Positions 19,497 through 29,284 of a stretch of DNA of 64,000 nucleotides are shown piece after piece; the stretch's first letter is position 1; each line of letters begins with the position of its first letter. Made by a program: the position numbers and the translations under genes. Under the pieces are notes generated by a model, which worked only from the letters and a program-made list of their open reading frames with translations, was not told the origin of the DNA and searched no databases. Source of the DNA: Rhodoligotrophos defluvii. GTDB lineage: Bacteria > Pseudomonadota > Alphaproteobacteria > Rhizobiales > Im1. The stretch covers positions 920,267 through 984,266 of the forward strand of contig NZ_SZZM01000002.1 in the NCBI RefSeq assembly GCF_005281615.1. The letters are read 5' to 3'.

Positions 19497-19859
19497 CTAG
19501 CGCAGCTCGACGGTTCGGCCGTCGACGGTGATGCGCTCGGCGCGCAGTTCGCCTTCATCACGCCGGCTGGGATAGCCCTCGATGATCACCGTTTTCCCCA
19601 CGGTGAGATCCTCGCGCGGCAGCCCGCGCGCCTGCATGCGCGAGGGGGGTGCCAGGACGACTTCCCATCGCTTGCCATCATGTTCGACGACGAGGAGGCC
19701 GTGCGGGCTTTGATAGCTCACCTCTTGGATCGGCGCCTCGAAGCGCAGCACCGTATTGGCGTCATAGCTGCTCCAGCCGTGATGGGCCTCGGCAAGCCCG
19801 GCGGGCAGCAGTGCAAGAGCGAAAGCGAAGGCGAGAGTGGCGTGGCGATGAGTGATCAT
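19497..19859 (-). CDS. Exported DUF6152-like protein
   Basis: A 120-residue protein with a signal peptide ending about LAEA (residue 24) and a mature start HHGWSSYDANTVLRFEAPIQ. The HHGWxxYD start and the small beta-rich domain (HGLLVVEHDGKRWEVVLAPP, VGKTVIIEGYPSRRDEGELR) fit DUF6152, probably an OB-like fold and possibly metal-binding through the leading histidines. ATG at 19859 is chosen for AGGAG 6 bases upstream; a 10-residue longer frame lacks that. It is the first gene of a two-gene operon. Confidence 0.68.
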   Translation of the reverse strand: MITHRHATLAFAFALALLPAGLAEAHHGWSSYDANTVLRFEAPIQEVSYQSPHGLLVVEHDGKRWEVVLAPPSRMQARGLPREDLTVGKTVIIEGYPSRRDEGELRAERITVDGRTVELR

Positions 19860-19958
19860 GGCGCTCTCCTGAAGTCCGGAGCCATTCAATCACTGAAGCC
19901 GCTCGGCGCGCCACAGTTCCGACGCGACGGGCTTTGCACTATCTCGTGAGGCCCGGTT

Positions 19959-20651
19959 TTATCCCAATTTTGTCAGGATGGCGTGTAGGCGCGGGTCACT
20001 CATAGCGTTCAGGTGCACGGCGATGACCGCTTCCGAGCGCAGGAGCACGCCGTCGTCCAGGATCTTCAGATGGTTGGCTTCGAGGGTGGCGCCGGTGGAC
20101 GTGATATCGACGATCACCTCCGCGGTGCCGGCGGCGGGCGCGCCTTCCGTCGCCCCCAGGCTTTCCACGATGCGATAGCCGCGCACCCCGTGCTCGGCGA
20201 AGAAGCGGCGGGTGAGGTTCCCATATTTGGTTGCCACCCGGAGCCGCCGGCCATGCCGGGCGTGATAGGCGAGCGCCACTTCGTCGAGATCGCTCATGGT
20301 GGCCACGTCGAGCCAGCATTCCGGGACGGCCACGACGACGTCCGCCCGGCCGAAGCCCAGCCGCCGTTGGATATCGATGGCATCGGCCATGTTCGGGATG
20401 TACTCGTGCAGCAGGTCTTCGCCGGTGATGCCGAGATCGAGCTTGCCCTCGCGCAGCAGGTGGGCGATCTCGGTGGCCGAGAGATAGGCGATCTCGATGT
20501 CGTCCACCCCGTCGATACCGTTGAGCTTGCCCTGATAGCCGCGCCCTGCCCCGGTGCGGTCGAGGGTGAAGCCCGCCGTCTCGAACATGGCGGCGGCCTG
20601 CTCCATGAGCCGGCCCTTGGAGGGCAATGCTATGGTCAGCGGCCGGCTCAT
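19959..20651 (-). CDS. hisG: ATP phosphoribosyltransferase, short form
   Basis: First enzyme of histidine synthesis: joins ATP and PRPP. At 230 residues it is the short form lacking the C-terminal regulatory domain and therefore works with HisZ. It begins [20 protein letters not shown] and has [10 protein letters not shown] and the PRPP loop [18 protein letters not shown]. Its ATG overlaps the hisZ stop (ATGA), so hisS-hisZ-hisG is one coupled operon. Confidence 0.95.
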   Translation of the reverse strand: MSRPLTIALPSKGRLMEQAAAMFETAGFTLDRTGAGRGYQGKLNGIDGVDDIEIAYLSATEIAHLLREGKLDLGITGEDLLHEYIPNMADAIDIQRRLGFGRADVVVAVPECWLDVATMSDLDEVALAYHARHGRRLRVATKYGNLTRRFFAEHGVRGYRIVESLGATEGAPAAGTAEVIVDITSTGATLEANHLKILDDGVLLRSEAVIAVHLNAMSDPRLHAILTKLG

Positions 20652-21835
20652 CCCTGAGCCTCCAGCGCGATCGTGAGCCGCTGGGTGTGGATGGCCGAGC
20701 CCACGGCCGGCACCTGCTTGGGACTGCCGAGGGCGGACAGCAGGCCATCGTAGCGGCCGCCGCCAGCCAAGGGAATCCAACCGGTGGGGCTTTCCACCTC
20801 CACCTGGAACACGAAGCCGGAATAATATTCGAGATGGCGGCCGAAGACGCCGGAGAAGCGCTGGGTGTCGATGTCCAGCCCCGCCTTTCGCGTATGGGCA
20901 AAGCGCTGCTCGAACCGCTGCAGGGCTTCGGTGAAGCGTGCTCCCGCTTGGGTCGCGATGTCGCGCATGGCGGCAGCGGCTTCGTCCGGGGATCCGGTGA
21001 TATCGAGATAGCTTTCGATCAGCGCGACCGCTTCGGCCGGCAGCGGCTTTTCCTCGCGGTCACGGGCGCGCTCGTGCAGGCGCCTGGCGATTTCGGCGAT
21101 GGAGCGGCCGCCCACCAGGGGAATGCCTTCGAGCTCCAGCACCTCCTCGATGAGGGCCACAGTGCGCTCCTCGCTGGCGTGGCTCAAGCGCGACAGGAGA
21201 TCTTCGGTCTCTGACCGCGCGCGGGGCCGGCGCCCGGCCAGGGTGTCCAGCAGCTCGCGGAAGGCGCGGGGCCGCCAGAACTGATGGTTGAGCCTTTGTC
21301 GCCAGCGCTGCGGCATGTCGATGCTGTCAAGCAGCGACGTGAACAGGCCGAGGTCGCCCAGCTTCACCCGGTAGCGGCTCAAGCCGGCCGCTTCGAGCGC
21401 CCTGACCACGAGCGCGAAGACTTGGGCCTCCGCGGCGGGTGCATCGGTGTCGCCGAACCATTCCATGCCCACCTGCACGAATTCGCGGGGGTGCATGGGG
21501 TCGGCGCCGAGCGGCTGGTGGCGGAATACCGGGCCGCAATAGCAGTAGCGCGCTTCCGCCGCCACGTCAGTTGCGGTCTCCAGATGGTAGCGGCAGGTGG
21601 GTACGGTGAGGTCGGGCCTGAGGCACAACTCGCGTCCGCCCGGATCGGTGAACACGAAGGTGCGGGTGCGTATGTCTTCGCCGGAGCGGTCGAGGAACAG
21701 GTCGGCCGGCTGCAGGATGTCGGGCTCGATCTGAGCGAAGCCCGCCTCGACCAGCAAGGCGAGCATGGGCTGATTTTGGGCCTCCAGCCGCGCCCGCTCC
21801 ACGGGCGATCTGCCGGGAATGTCGTTGCTGGTCAC
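20648..21835 (-). CDS. hisZ: ATP phosphoribosyltransferase regulatory subunit
   Basis: A HisRS-like paralogue that forms a complex with short HisG and is needed for its activity and histidine feedback. The 395-residue chain retains class II synthetase motifs (motif 2: [16 protein letters not shown] with degenerate residues; motif 3-like [15 protein letters not shown]) but lacks the anticodon-binding domain. The start is GTG at 21835, which overlaps the hisS stop as GTGA. The adjoining hisS gene is the authentic synthetase. Confidence 0.92.
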   Translation of the reverse strand: MTSNDIPGRSPVERARLEAQNQPMLALLVEAGFAQIEPDILQPADLFLDRSGEDIRTRTFVFTDPGGRELCLRPDLTVPTCRYHLETATDVAAEARYCYCGPVFRHQPLGADPMHPREFVQVGMEWFGDTDAPAAEAQVFALVVRALEAAGLSRYRVKLGDLGLFTSLLDSIDMPQRWRQRLNHQFWRPRAFRELLDTLAGRRPRARSETEDLLSRLSHASEERTVALIEEVLELEGIPLVGGRSIAEIARRLHERARDREEKPLPAEAVALIESYLDITGSPDEAAAAMRDIATQAGARFTEALQRFEQRFAHTRKAGLDIDTQRFSGVFGRHLEYYSGFVFQVEVESPTGWIPLAGGGRYDGLLSALGSPKQVPAVGSAIHTQRLTIALEAQG

Positions 21836-23337
21836 GGTGTGTAGCGCCCCAGGATATCGCGCACCGCCGTCACCAGCTCGCCCCGCTTCACCGTCACCTG
21901 GGCGGGACGCGCCTCGCGCCACTCGTCGCGGTTCTCGATGGCGCGGGAAGCCTCCGCACCGGCGATGAGGTCCTTGATCTGCACCTCGCCGGCGGCAAGC
22001 TCGTCGCTGCCCTGGATGACCGCGCAGGCAGCTCCCCGGCGATCGGCATATTTCATCTGCGCCTTCATGCCCGATGTGCCGAGATACATCTCCGCGCGGA
22101 TGCCGGCGTCGCGCAGCTCGCGGACCATGGCCTGGTAATCGCCGACGCGGCCCTTGTCCATGACCAGCACCACGACGGGGGCTGCGACTGTGTCCTCCTC
22201 GATTTGGCCGAGATGCTTGAGCGCGGCATACAGCCGGGAGACCCCGATGGAGAAGCCGGTGGCCGGCACCTTCTCGCCGCGGAAACGCTCGACCAGGCCG
22301 TCATAGCGCCCGCCGCCGCCGACCGAGCCGAAGCGGACGAGTTCACCGTCTTCGTTGCGCATGTCGAAGGTGAGTTCGGCCTCCACGACGAAGCCGGTGT
22401 AGTATTCGAGGCCGCGCACAACGGAGGGATCGATCCGCACCCGGTCGCCGTAGCCGGATTCATCCACATGAGCGGCAATCGCGGAAAGCTCCTCGAGCCC
22501 TTCAGCCGTCACCGGATTGTTGGCGAGCACTTGGCGCAGGTTCTCGACCGTCGCGGCATTGGTGGCCCCCGACGTTGCATTGACAAAGGCCAAGATGCTG
22601 TCGCTTGCCGCCGGGTCCAGCCCGGCGCCCGGGGTGAAGTCGCCGCTCGGGTCCATGCGGCCCTTGCCGAGCAGATCACGCACCCCTTCGATGCCGATCT
22701 TGTCGAGCTTATCGATCGCCCGCAAGACCGTGAGCCTCCGGCCGGCATTCTCGTCGCCGCCGAGCCCGATAGCCTCCATCACGCCGTCGAGCACCTTGCG
22801 GTTGTTCACCCGGATCACATAGGCGCCGCGCGGGATGCCAAGCTTCTCCAGCGTGTCGGCCGCCAGCATGCAGATTTCCGCATCCGCCGCGGGGTTGTCG
22901 GTGCCTACCGTGTCCGCATCGAACTGCATGAACTGCCGGAACCGGCCTGGCCCCGGCTTCTCGTTGCGGTAGACCCAGCCGGCGCGGTAGCTGCGATAGG
23001 GCTTGGGCAGGCGGTCGTAATTCTCGGCCACGTAGCGAGCCAGCGGCGCGGTCAGGTCATAGCGCAGGGACAACCACTGCTCGTCATCGTCCTGGAAGGA
23101 GAAAACGCCTTCATTGGGCCGATCCTGATCGGGCAGGAATTTGCCGAGCGCATCGGTATATTCGATGGTCGGCGTTTCCACCGGGTCGAAGCCATAGAGC
23201 TCATAGACCTGCTCAATGGTGGCCAGCATGCGCTTGAGTGCACGGATCTCCTGGGCCTCCACATCGCGGAAGCCTTTTGCAACCCGTGCCTTGGGCCTGT
23301 GTGCCTTGGGCACTGGTGCCTTCTCCGGCTTTGTCAT
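21832..23337 (-). CDS. hisS: Histidyl-tRNA synthetase
   Basis: Charges tRNA-His. The 501-residue protein is longer than the E. coli enzyme, as in many alphaproteobacteria, whose HisRS reads an unusual tRNA-His lacking G-1. Motif 2 is [21 protein letters not shown], the histidine A motif is [15 protein letters not shown], motif 3 is [13 protein letters not shown], and the anticodon domain begins about [15 protein letters not shown]. It heads the hisS-hisZ-hisG operon. A 49-bp palindromic repeat lies in its upstream region. Confidence 0.94.
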   Translation of the reverse strand: MTKPEKAPVPKAHRPKARVAKGFRDVEAQEIRALKRMLATIEQVYELYGFDPVETPTIEYTDALGKFLPDQDRPNEGVFSFQDDDEQWLSLRYDLTAPLARYVAENYDRLPKPYRSYRAGWVYRNEKPGPGRFRQFMQFDADTVGTDNPAADAEICMLAADTLEKLGIPRGAYVIRVNNRKVLDGVMEAIGLGGDENAGRRLTVLRAIDKLDKIGIEGVRDLLGKGRMDPSGDFTPGAGLDPAASDSILAFVNATSGATNAATVENLRQVLANNPVTAEGLEELSAIAAHVDESGYGDRVRIDPSVVRGLEYYTGFVVEAELTFDMRNEDGELVRFGSVGGGGRYDGLVERFRGEKVPATGFSIGVSRLYAALKHLGQIEEDTVAAPVVVLVMDKGRVGDYQAMVRELRDAGIRAEMYLGTSGMKAQMKYADRRGAACAVIQGSDELAAGEVQIKDLIAGAEASRAIENRDEWREARPAQVTVKRGELVTAVRDILGRYTP

Positions 23338-23468
23338 CGAGAAAATCGCCTGCTGTCGAAGCTTATTCGCCTTGCGGGCGGGTTCTACCGGATCAACGCC
23401 ACAGCGGCAAGAATGCTAGATCGGGATGACTTATCTCCGAATCGTCATCCCGTTCCAATCCTTTGCTG

Positions 23469-23517
23469 GAGCATGATCTTTTCCGAGAACCGGCATCCAC
23501 TTCTCGGGATCATGCTC
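23469..23517. repeat. 49-bp AGCATGATC palindrome, copy 1
   Basis: Outer arms GAGCATGATC / GATCATGCTC and inner arms CCGAGAA / TTCTCGG make a long imperfect hairpin. It sits between the hisS start and the glcF stop, and its last base is the first base of the CTA that forms the TAG stop of glcF on the minus strand. Two further copies occur at 26068 and 32283 in the same orientation. Confidence 0.88.
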
Positions 23518-24809
23518 TACCGCACCATGGCGGCGGGCCGGGGGCCGCCCGTCGCCCAGTCGAGCAGCTCCACCGTGTGCACCAGGGGAATCTCGGTGCC
23601 GGAGGCTAGCTGCGTCATGCATCCGATATTGCCGGTGGCGATCACGTCGGGGCGGATGCGGGCCAGATGCTTGAGCTTGCGGTCGCGCAGCTTGCTCGCG
23701 ATTTCGGGCTGCAGGATGTTGTAGGTGCCGGCTGAGCCGCAGCAGAGATGGGCTTCTGCTGGTTCCACCACCTCGAACCCCGCTTGCATCAGCAGCGCCT
23801 TCGGTTCGGTCCGGATCTTCTGGCCGTGCTGCATGGAGCAGGCGGCGTGATAGGCAACGCGCGCCTTCAGCGGCGTCTCGCCCGGCGGCAGGCCATGAAC
23901 GGCGACGAACTCGGTGATGTCCTTCGTGAGGGACGAGATCTTGGCCGCCTTGGCCGCATAGCGCGGGTCGCGCGCCAGCATGTGGCCGTAGTCCTTGACC
24001 GTGGTGCCGCAGCCCGAGGCATTGATGATGATGGCCTCAAGCCCCTCCCCCTCGATCTCGGCCATGTAGCTGTCGATGTTGCGGCGCGCCCGTTGAAGGG
24101 CATCGTCCTCGCGGCCCATGTGGTGGGTGAGCGCGCCGCAGCAGCCTTGGCCCTCCGGCACCACCGGTACAAAGCCCATACGCTGGAGCAGGCGGAAGGT
24201 CGCCGCGTTGATCGAAGGCGCGAGCACGCCCTGTGCGCAGCCGGTGAGCACCGCCACCCGGCCGCGGTACTGGGTTGCCGGTGAGGCTTCAACCGGTTGG
24301 GCCGCGGGCAATCGCGACGGCGCGAGGCGCAGCATGGCCGCCGCCGGCCGCAGCGGCCGCGCCACCTCCAGCAGCGGCGCCAGCGGCTTGGCGAAGCGCG
24401 CAAGCTTCAGCGCCGTGCGCATGCGCTTCGGCTCCGGCAGCAGGTGCGCCACCAGCGCGCGCAGGAAGCGTTCCGGCGCCGGCCGGCGGTAGGTCTGCTC
24501 CACGCGCACACGCGCCTGGTCGATCAGGTGCATGTAGTCCACGCCCGAAGGACAGGTGGTGGTGCAGGCGAGACAGGACAGGCAGCGGTCGATGTGCTTA
24601 GCCACCTCGGGTGTCGCCGGCTTGTCCTCCTCCAGCATCTGCTTGATGAGGTAGATGCGGCCGCGCGGGCTGTCGAGCTCATCGCCCAGCAAAACATAGG
24701 TGGGGCAGGTGGCGGTGCAGAAGCCGCAATGCACGCATGAGCGCAGGATCGCTTCCGCTTCGGCGATCTTCGGGTCGGCGCGCTGGGCTTCTGTGAAATT
24801 CGTCTGCAT
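23517..24809 (-). CDS. glcF: Glycolate oxidase iron-sulfur subunit
   Basis: Passes electrons from the FAD subunits of membrane-associated glycolate dehydrogenase to the quinone pool. Two [4Fe-4S] motifs are present, CVHCGFCTATCPTY (about residues 25-38) and CLSCLACTTTCPSG (about 76-89), followed by two CCG domains (CCGALTHHMG and CCGSAGTYNI). The 430-residue length is usual. It starts 2 bases after glcE, and its stop codon abuts a palindromic repeat. Confidence 0.93.
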   Translation of the reverse strand: MQTNFTEAQRADPKIAEAEAILRSCVHCGFCTATCPTYVLLGDELDSPRGRIYLIKQMLEEDKPATPEVAKHIDRCLSCLACTTTCPSGVDYMHLIDQARVRVEQTYRRPAPERFLRALVAHLLPEPKRMRTALKLARFAKPLAPLLEVARPLRPAAAMLRLAPSRLPAAQPVEASPATQYRGRVAVLTGCAQGVLAPSINAATFRLLQRMGFVPVVPEGQGCCGALTHHMGREDDALQRARRNIDSYMAEIEGEGLEAIIINASGCGTTVKDYGHMLARDPRYAAKAAKISSLTKDITEFVAVHGLPPGETPLKARVAYHAACSMQHGQKIRTEPKALLMQAGFEVVEPAEAHLCCGSAGTYNILQPEIASKLRDRKLKHLARIRPDVIATGNIGCMTQLASGTEIPLVHTVELLDWATGGPRPAAMVR

Positions 24810-24811
24810 CT

Positions 24812-26047
24812 TTACTCGATTCTATACATTCGGCCGGGATTGAGAATGCCGTATGGATCGAAGCTCGCCTTGATGCGCGCGGTGAGCGCTGCAACACCCG
24901 GCGAGAGCGGGTCGAACACGTCGAGCGCGGCCCGGATCTCGCGCGGCGCCCGAATCAGCGTCGCATGACCCTTGCCTGCCACCGCGGCGCGCACGGCGCG
25001 CGCTTGCGCGTCGGGAGCCGCGGGGACATCGCACCAGATAAGCCCGCCGCCCCAATCGTAAAAGCCGCGCGCACCGGCCGACTGCCGCAGCCGGGCCAGG
25101 ACGGCTGGCCCGTTGCTGGGGGCCACCGAGATCCGCCACACCGCCCGTTCCGGCGCCCCCGCCAGCAGGCTGCAGTCACGGATCTCACGCCAGAGGTCGG
25201 CCGAGTCGTCAGCCCCCAAGACGAGCGACGGCCTGCCGCGGGCCACCCGGTCGCGCAGCTTGCGCAGGCGGTAGTCGACAGAGGGGCGGAAGCCCTCAAG
25301 CCGCAAGACGGTGAGCGGTTCGCTGAGGCCGCCGCGCATGGCCAGCGGAAAAGCCTGCGCCAGATCGGCCGGGACATGGGCCGCACCCGCCACCTCGCAG
25401 GGGCTGCCAAGGCCGCGCGCCAGACAGGCTACGCCCTCGTCATCGGCAAGGCCCGGAATGGCCAGGGTTGCCTCTGCTTCCGGGCGCGGCAGCACCTTCA
25501 GGGTCACTTCGGCGAGGACGGCCAGAGTTCCCCACGAGCCCGCCATCAGCTTAGGGAGATCATAGCCGGTCACGTTCTTCACCACCCGGCCTCCACCCTT
25601 GAAGGCCTCGCCGCGACCCGAAACCGCCTTGAACCCTAGCACGTGGTCGCGCACTCCGCCCATCTTGATCCTGGCCGGGCCGGCAAGATTGCTCGCCACC
25701 ATGCCGCCGAGCGTGCCGCTGGCATTGTGGCCGGGATCTCCTTGGCTGCCCAAGAGCAACGAGAGGTCCGGCGGATCGAAGGCCAGCTGCTGGCCATGGG
25801 CTTGGAGCACGGCCTTGAGCTCGTCGAGCGGCGTGCCGGCATGCGCCCGGATGATCAGTTCCTCCGGCTCGTAGAGGGTGATTCCCGCCATAGCGCTCAC
25901 GTCGAGCAGCCAGGCCGCCTCGACCGGGCGGCCGATCCGACGCTTGGTCCCTGAGCCGATGATTTCCAGCGGAGCCTTGGCGGAGACGGCCCAGGCGACC
26001 GCGTCCTTCAGCTCGGCCAGGCTTGCCGGTTTCAAGGTCGAGGGCAT
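24812..26047 (-). CDS. glcE: Glycolate oxidase FAD-binding subunit GlcE
   Basis: The second flavin-type subunit of glycolate dehydrogenase, 411 residues. The PCMH-type FAD-binding part includes PLEIIGSGTKRRIG, LDVSAMAGI and the conserved VVKNVTGYDLPKLMAGSWGT; the C terminus ends DPYGILNPGRMY, as in other FAD-linked oxidases. It lies between glcD (68-base gap that holds repeat copy 2) and glcF. Confidence 0.92.
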   Translation of the reverse strand: MPSTLKPASLAELKDAVAWAVSAKAPLEIIGSGTKRRIGRPVEAAWLLDVSAMAGITLYEPEELIIRAHAGTPLDELKAVLQAHGQQLAFDPPDLSLLLGSQGDPGHNASGTLGGMVASNLAGPARIKMGGVRDHVLGFKAVSGRGEAFKGGGRVVKNVTGYDLPKLMAGSWGTLAVLAEVTLKVLPRPEAEATLAIPGLADDEGVACLARGLGSPCEVAGAAHVPADLAQAFPLAMRGGLSEPLTVLRLEGFRPSVDYRLRKLRDRVARGRPSLVLGADDSADLWREIRDCSLLAGAPERAVWRISVAPSNGPAVLARLRQSAGARGFYDWGGGLIWCDVPAAPDAQARAVRAAVAGKGHATLIRAPREIRAALDVFDPLSPGVAALTARIKASFDPYGILNPGRMYRIE

Positions 26048-26067
26048 GTCTTTTATGCTTTTCTCTC

Positions 26068-26116
26068 GAGCATGATTTTGTCCGAAAACCGGTGCCTACT
26101 TTTCGGGATCATGCTC
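26068..26116. repeat. 49-bp AGCATGATC palindrome, copy 2 (inside the glc operon)
   Basis: Same architecture as copy 1: GAGCATGATT / GATCATGCTC outer arms and CCGAAAA / TTTTCGG inner arms. It fills the gap between glcD and glcE and touches the glcD stop codon, so a glcDEF transcript would contain this hairpin. Confidence 0.88.
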
Positions 26117-27612
26117 TAGAACCGCGGGATGTCGGGAAAGGGCAGCTGCCCCTGCCGCACATGCATGCGGCCGAGCTCGGCGCAGGCATGCAGCACCGGA
26201 AACACCTTGCCGGGATTGAGCAGGCCTTGCGGATCGAAGGCGCATTTGAGGCGCTGCTGGTGGTCAAGATCGTGGTCGTCGAACATCTCGGGCATGAGGT
26301 CTCGCTTCTCGACGCCGACCCCATGCTCGCCGGTGAGTACGCCGCCCACTTCAACACATAGGCGCAGAATATCCGCACCGAAGGCCTCCGCCCGCTCCAG
26401 CTCGTCCGGCACGTTTGCATCATAGAGGATGAGCGGGTGCAGGTTGCCGTCGCCTGCATGGAACACGTTGGCCACCCGCAGGCCGTAGTGACTGGACAAT
26501 TCGCTCATGCGCTGCAGCACCTGCGGCAGCCGATGGCGGGGAATAGTGCCGTCCATGCAGTAATAGTCCGGCGAAATCCGCCCCACCGCCGGAAACGCCG
26601 CCTTGCGACCGGCCCAGAAGGCCAACCGCTCGGCTTCCGTCGTGCTGGCGCGCATGGTGGTGGCGCCGTTTGCCTCGGCGATCTCGCTCACAACCTCGAT
26701 CAGGTGCGAGACCTCAGCCTCCGGCCCATCAAGCTCGATGATCAGCAGGGCCTCCACATCCAGAGGGTAGCCAGCGCCGATGAAGGCTTCGGCCGCGTGG
26801 ATGGCGGGCTTGTCCATCATCTCGATGCCGGCGGGAATGATGCCGCGGCCGATGATATCGGCCACGCACTGGCCCGCCTGCTCGCTGGTGGGAAAACCGA
26901 CCAGCACCGCCCGCGCCGTTTCCGGCAACGGCAAGACCCGCACCGTCACTTCCGTCACAACACCCAGCAGGCCCTCGGAGCCGACGATCACGCCGAGCAG
27001 GTCGAGCCCACCCGCATCGAGATGCTTGCCGCCGACCCGCACCACCTCGCCCCCGATCAGCACGAGTTCGACGCCGAGCACGTTATTGGTGGTGAGACCG
27101 TATTTCAGGCAGTGCACGCCGCCGGAATTCTCCGCCACATTGCCGCCGATGGTGCAGGCGATCTGGCTTGAGGGATCCGGCGCATAGTAGAAGCCCAGCG
27201 GCTTGACCGCCTCGCTAAGGGCCAGGTTGGTAACACCCGGCTGGGTGATGATGCAGCGGTTGGCGACATCCACTTCCAGGATCCGGTTGAACTTGGCCAT
27301 GACCAACAGCACCGCATCGGCCAAGGGCAGGGCCCCGCCGGAGAGCGAGGTGCCGGCGCCGCGGGGCACCACGCGAATACCCTCCTCGTGGCAGTACTTC
27401 AGGATGGCGGAGACCTGGGCCGTCGTGCTCGGCAGCACGGCCACGAGCGGCAGTTGGCGGTAGGCGGTCAGTCCATCGCTTTCGAATACGCGCAGCTCGT
27501 CCGCGCTGTCGATCACCCCCTCGCCGGGTACGATGGCGCGCAGGCGGCGGACGATCTCGGCGCGGCGGGCCAGGACATTGCGGTCCGGTGCCGGCATGGC
27601 AAGGCCGCTCAT
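26116..27612 (-). CDS. glcD: Glycolate oxidase FAD-linked subunit GlcD
   Basis: Catalytic subunit oxidising glycolate (and possibly other short 2-hydroxyacids such as D-lactate) to the 2-oxoacid. Of 498 residues, the PCMH FAD site has RVVPRGAGTSLSGGALP and CTIGGNVAENSGGVHCLKYG; the C-terminal oxidase domain has NVFHAGDGNLHPLI and GEHGVGVEKRDLMPEMF. It is the first gene of glcDEF. Upstream 65 bases lead to the MOSC gene on the same strand. A D-lactate dehydrogenase activity is the main alternative. Confidence 0.92.
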   Translation of the reverse strand: MSGLAMPAPDRNVLARRAEIVRRLRAIVPGEGVIDSADELRVFESDGLTAYRQLPLVAVLPSTTAQVSAILKYCHEEGIRVVPRGAGTSLSGGALPLADAVLLVMAKFNRILEVDVANRCIITQPGVTNLALSEAVKPLGFYYAPDPSSQIACTIGGNVAENSGGVHCLKYGLTTNNVLGVELVLIGGEVVRVGGKHLDAGGLDLLGVIVGSEGLLGVVTEVTVRVLPLPETARAVLVGFPTSEQAGQCVADIIGRGIIPAGIEMMDKPAIHAAEAFIGAGYPLDVEALLIIELDGPEAEVSHLIEVVSEIAEANGATTMRASTTEAERLAFWAGRKAAFPAVGRISPDYYCMDGTIPRHRLPQVLQRMSELSSHYGLRVANVFHAGDGNLHPLILYDANVPDELERAEAFGADILRLCVEVGGVLTGEHGVGVEKRDLMPEMFDDHDLDHQQRLKCAFDPQGLLNPGKVFPVLHACAELGRMHVRQGQLPFPDIPRF

Positions 27613-27677
27613 CGCAGCGCCTTCCCGGTTGTCAGCAGGCCCGCCGGGCCCATATCACGAACGTGCGGCACCTTGAT

Positions 27678-28400
27678 TTAAATCACCTCCACCGGGTCGC
27701 CTGCCGCGATGCGGCCGCCTTCGAGCACCGCGCAATAGATGCCGAAGCTCTTGCCGTTCATGGCGGATATGGCGGGCAGGACCGCCTTGTCGAAGGGAAT
27801 GTCGCGCTGGCCGAGCATGGTGAAGGCGCAGCGGTCGCAAGGCTCGTTCACATAGAGCCTGACGGGACCGATCCGGATTTCCCTTCGCATCCACTTGCCT
27901 TCCGCAAAGCCGGGCGCATCGTCGGGCAGGGTGATCACCAGGTTGGGCCGGAAGCGCCGCGGGTCGATCACGCTGTCGGGGAGAATGGACTTGAGCGCTT
28001 CGAGAGACGCGCTGGTGATGAGATGGATGGGCGAACGCCTATAGCGCGGCTCGACCGTGTCGGGCGAGGCGAAAGCCGGTCCATGCCGCTTGAGCTTGAC
28101 GGGGAAGCCGAAATGGTCGGCCAGGGCGTGTTCGGCGGCATCGGAGCGGGCGCGCATCCAGTCGCCCCCGGGGATCTGCACCTCGATCTCGGAGGCGGAG
28201 AGGCGCGCGAGCACTTCCGGGGTCACCCGCCAGCGCTTCTCTGCTTCGGGCTTGGCGATCGCGCCGGTTTCGGCATCGACGATGCCCCACAGGCGGTCGC
28301 CCACGACGCCGGTTGCGTCGAGCTCTGCTTCATCCAGGCTTTCCCCGCCGAGCGAACTGACGGGATAGCGCCAGATCGTCTGTACCCTTCCGATGGTCAC
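27678..28400 (-). CDS. MOSC-domain protein
   Basis: A 240-residue protein with an N-terminal beta-barrel part (VQTIWRYPVSSLGGESLDEA) and a MOSC domain whose NEPCDRCAFTML motif carries the cysteine used for sulfur or molybdenum-cofactor chemistry in relatives such as YcbX. Members detoxify N-hydroxylated compounds or handle the molybdenum cofactor; the substrate here is unknown. The start is GTG at 28400 preceded by GGGAGCAAGG. It is divergent from lutABC with a 93-base gap. Confidence 0.84.
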   Translation of the reverse strand: MTIGRVQTIWRYPVSSLGGESLDEAELDATGVVGDRLWGIVDAETGAIAKPEAEKRWRVTPEVLARLSASEIEVQIPGGDWMRARSDAAEHALADHFGFPVKLKRHGPAFASPDTVEPRYRRSPIHLITSASLEALKSILPDSVIDPRRFRPNLVITLPDDAPGFAEGKWMRREIRIGPVRLYVNEPCDRCAFTMLGQRDIPFDKAVLPAISAMNGKSFGIYCAVLEGGRIAAGDPVEVI

Positions 28401-28493
28401 GCGCCTTGCTCCCTCATCGCACCCTTATACATTGGTGCGTTCTCGGCCCCAACGGTATAGTCTGCGCGCCCGGTTGAGAATTCAGGAGTTTTG

Positions 28494-29282
28494 ATGGTCG
28501 CTCGTCCGCCACATGTCGGTCTGTTCGTGACCTGCCTCATCGATCTATTCAGGCCATCGGTCGGCTTTGCCGCCGTCAAGCTGCTGGAATGGTCGGGATG
28601 CGAGGTGGATGCGCCAGCGGCTCAGACCTGCTGCGGGCAGCCGGCCTACAACTCCGGCGACCGCGCCGATACGCGTGCCATCGCCCGGCAGGTGATCGAG
28701 CTGTTCGCCCCCTATGACTACGTGGTCGTGCCGTCCGGCTCCTGCGCCGGAATGCTGCACAAGCATTATCCTTCGCTGTTCGCGGCCGGCACAGCCGAAC
28801 GGCAGGCCGCGGAGGCACTGGCCGAGAAGAGCTGGGAGCTCGTGTCCTTCCTCACCCATGTCATGGGCGTTGAAGCGGTGCCTTCAGCCTTCGAGGGCCG
28901 GGTGACCTATCACGACTCGTGCTCGGGCCTGCGCGAGCTCGGAATCCATCGGGAACCGCGGCAGCTGTTGCAGACGGTGCGCGGGCTCGAGCTGGTCGAG
29001 ATGCGCGATTCGGAGGTGTGCTGCGGGTTCGGCGGCACCTTCTGCGTGAAGTATCCCGACATCTCCAATGACATGGTGGAGAAGAAGGCGGCGAATATCG
29101 AAGCCACGCGAGCCGACCTGCTGCTGGCCGGCGATCTCGGCTGCCTGATGAATATGGCCGGCAAGCTCAAGCGGCGTGGCGCCCCGATCGCTGTGCGGCA
29201 TGTGGCCGAGGTGCTGGCGCAGGAACTGTCCGCCCCGGCCATCGGCGAAAAGCCCAGCAGCGCGAAGGAGCCGGCCACATAG
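28494..29282 (+). CDS. lutA: Lactate utilization protein A (Fe-S oxidoreductase)
   Basis: First subunit of the LutABC L-lactate dehydrogenase complex. The 262-residue protein has the two CCG-type motifs, TCCGQPAYNSG and CCGFGGTFCVKYPDIS, that bind the Fe-S centre or coordinate the subunits. ATG at 28494 is chosen with AGGAG 5 bases upstream; TTG at 28491 is in frame. lutB starts 2 bases after the stop. Confidence 0.92.
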   Translation: MVARPPHVGLFVTCLIDLFRPSVGFAAVKLLEWSGCEVDAPAAQTCCGQPAYNSGDRADTRAIARQVIELFAPYDYVVVPSGSCAGMLHKHYPSLFAAGTAERQAAEALAEKSWELVSFLTHVMGVEAVPSAFEGRVTYHDSCSGLRELGIHREPRQLLQTVRGLELVEMRDSEVCCGFGGTFCVKYPDISNDMVEKKAANIEATRADLLLAGDLGCLMNMAGKLKRRGAPIAVRHVAEVLAQELSAPAIGEKPSSAKEPAT

Positions 29283-29284
29283 CC

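Noticed and set aside
22204-23724. A 506-codon plus-strand frame opposite hisS
   Set aside because: HisRS motifs 2 and 3 and the anticodon domain are intact on the minus strand; the opposite frame also crosses a palindromic repeat and the glcF end.
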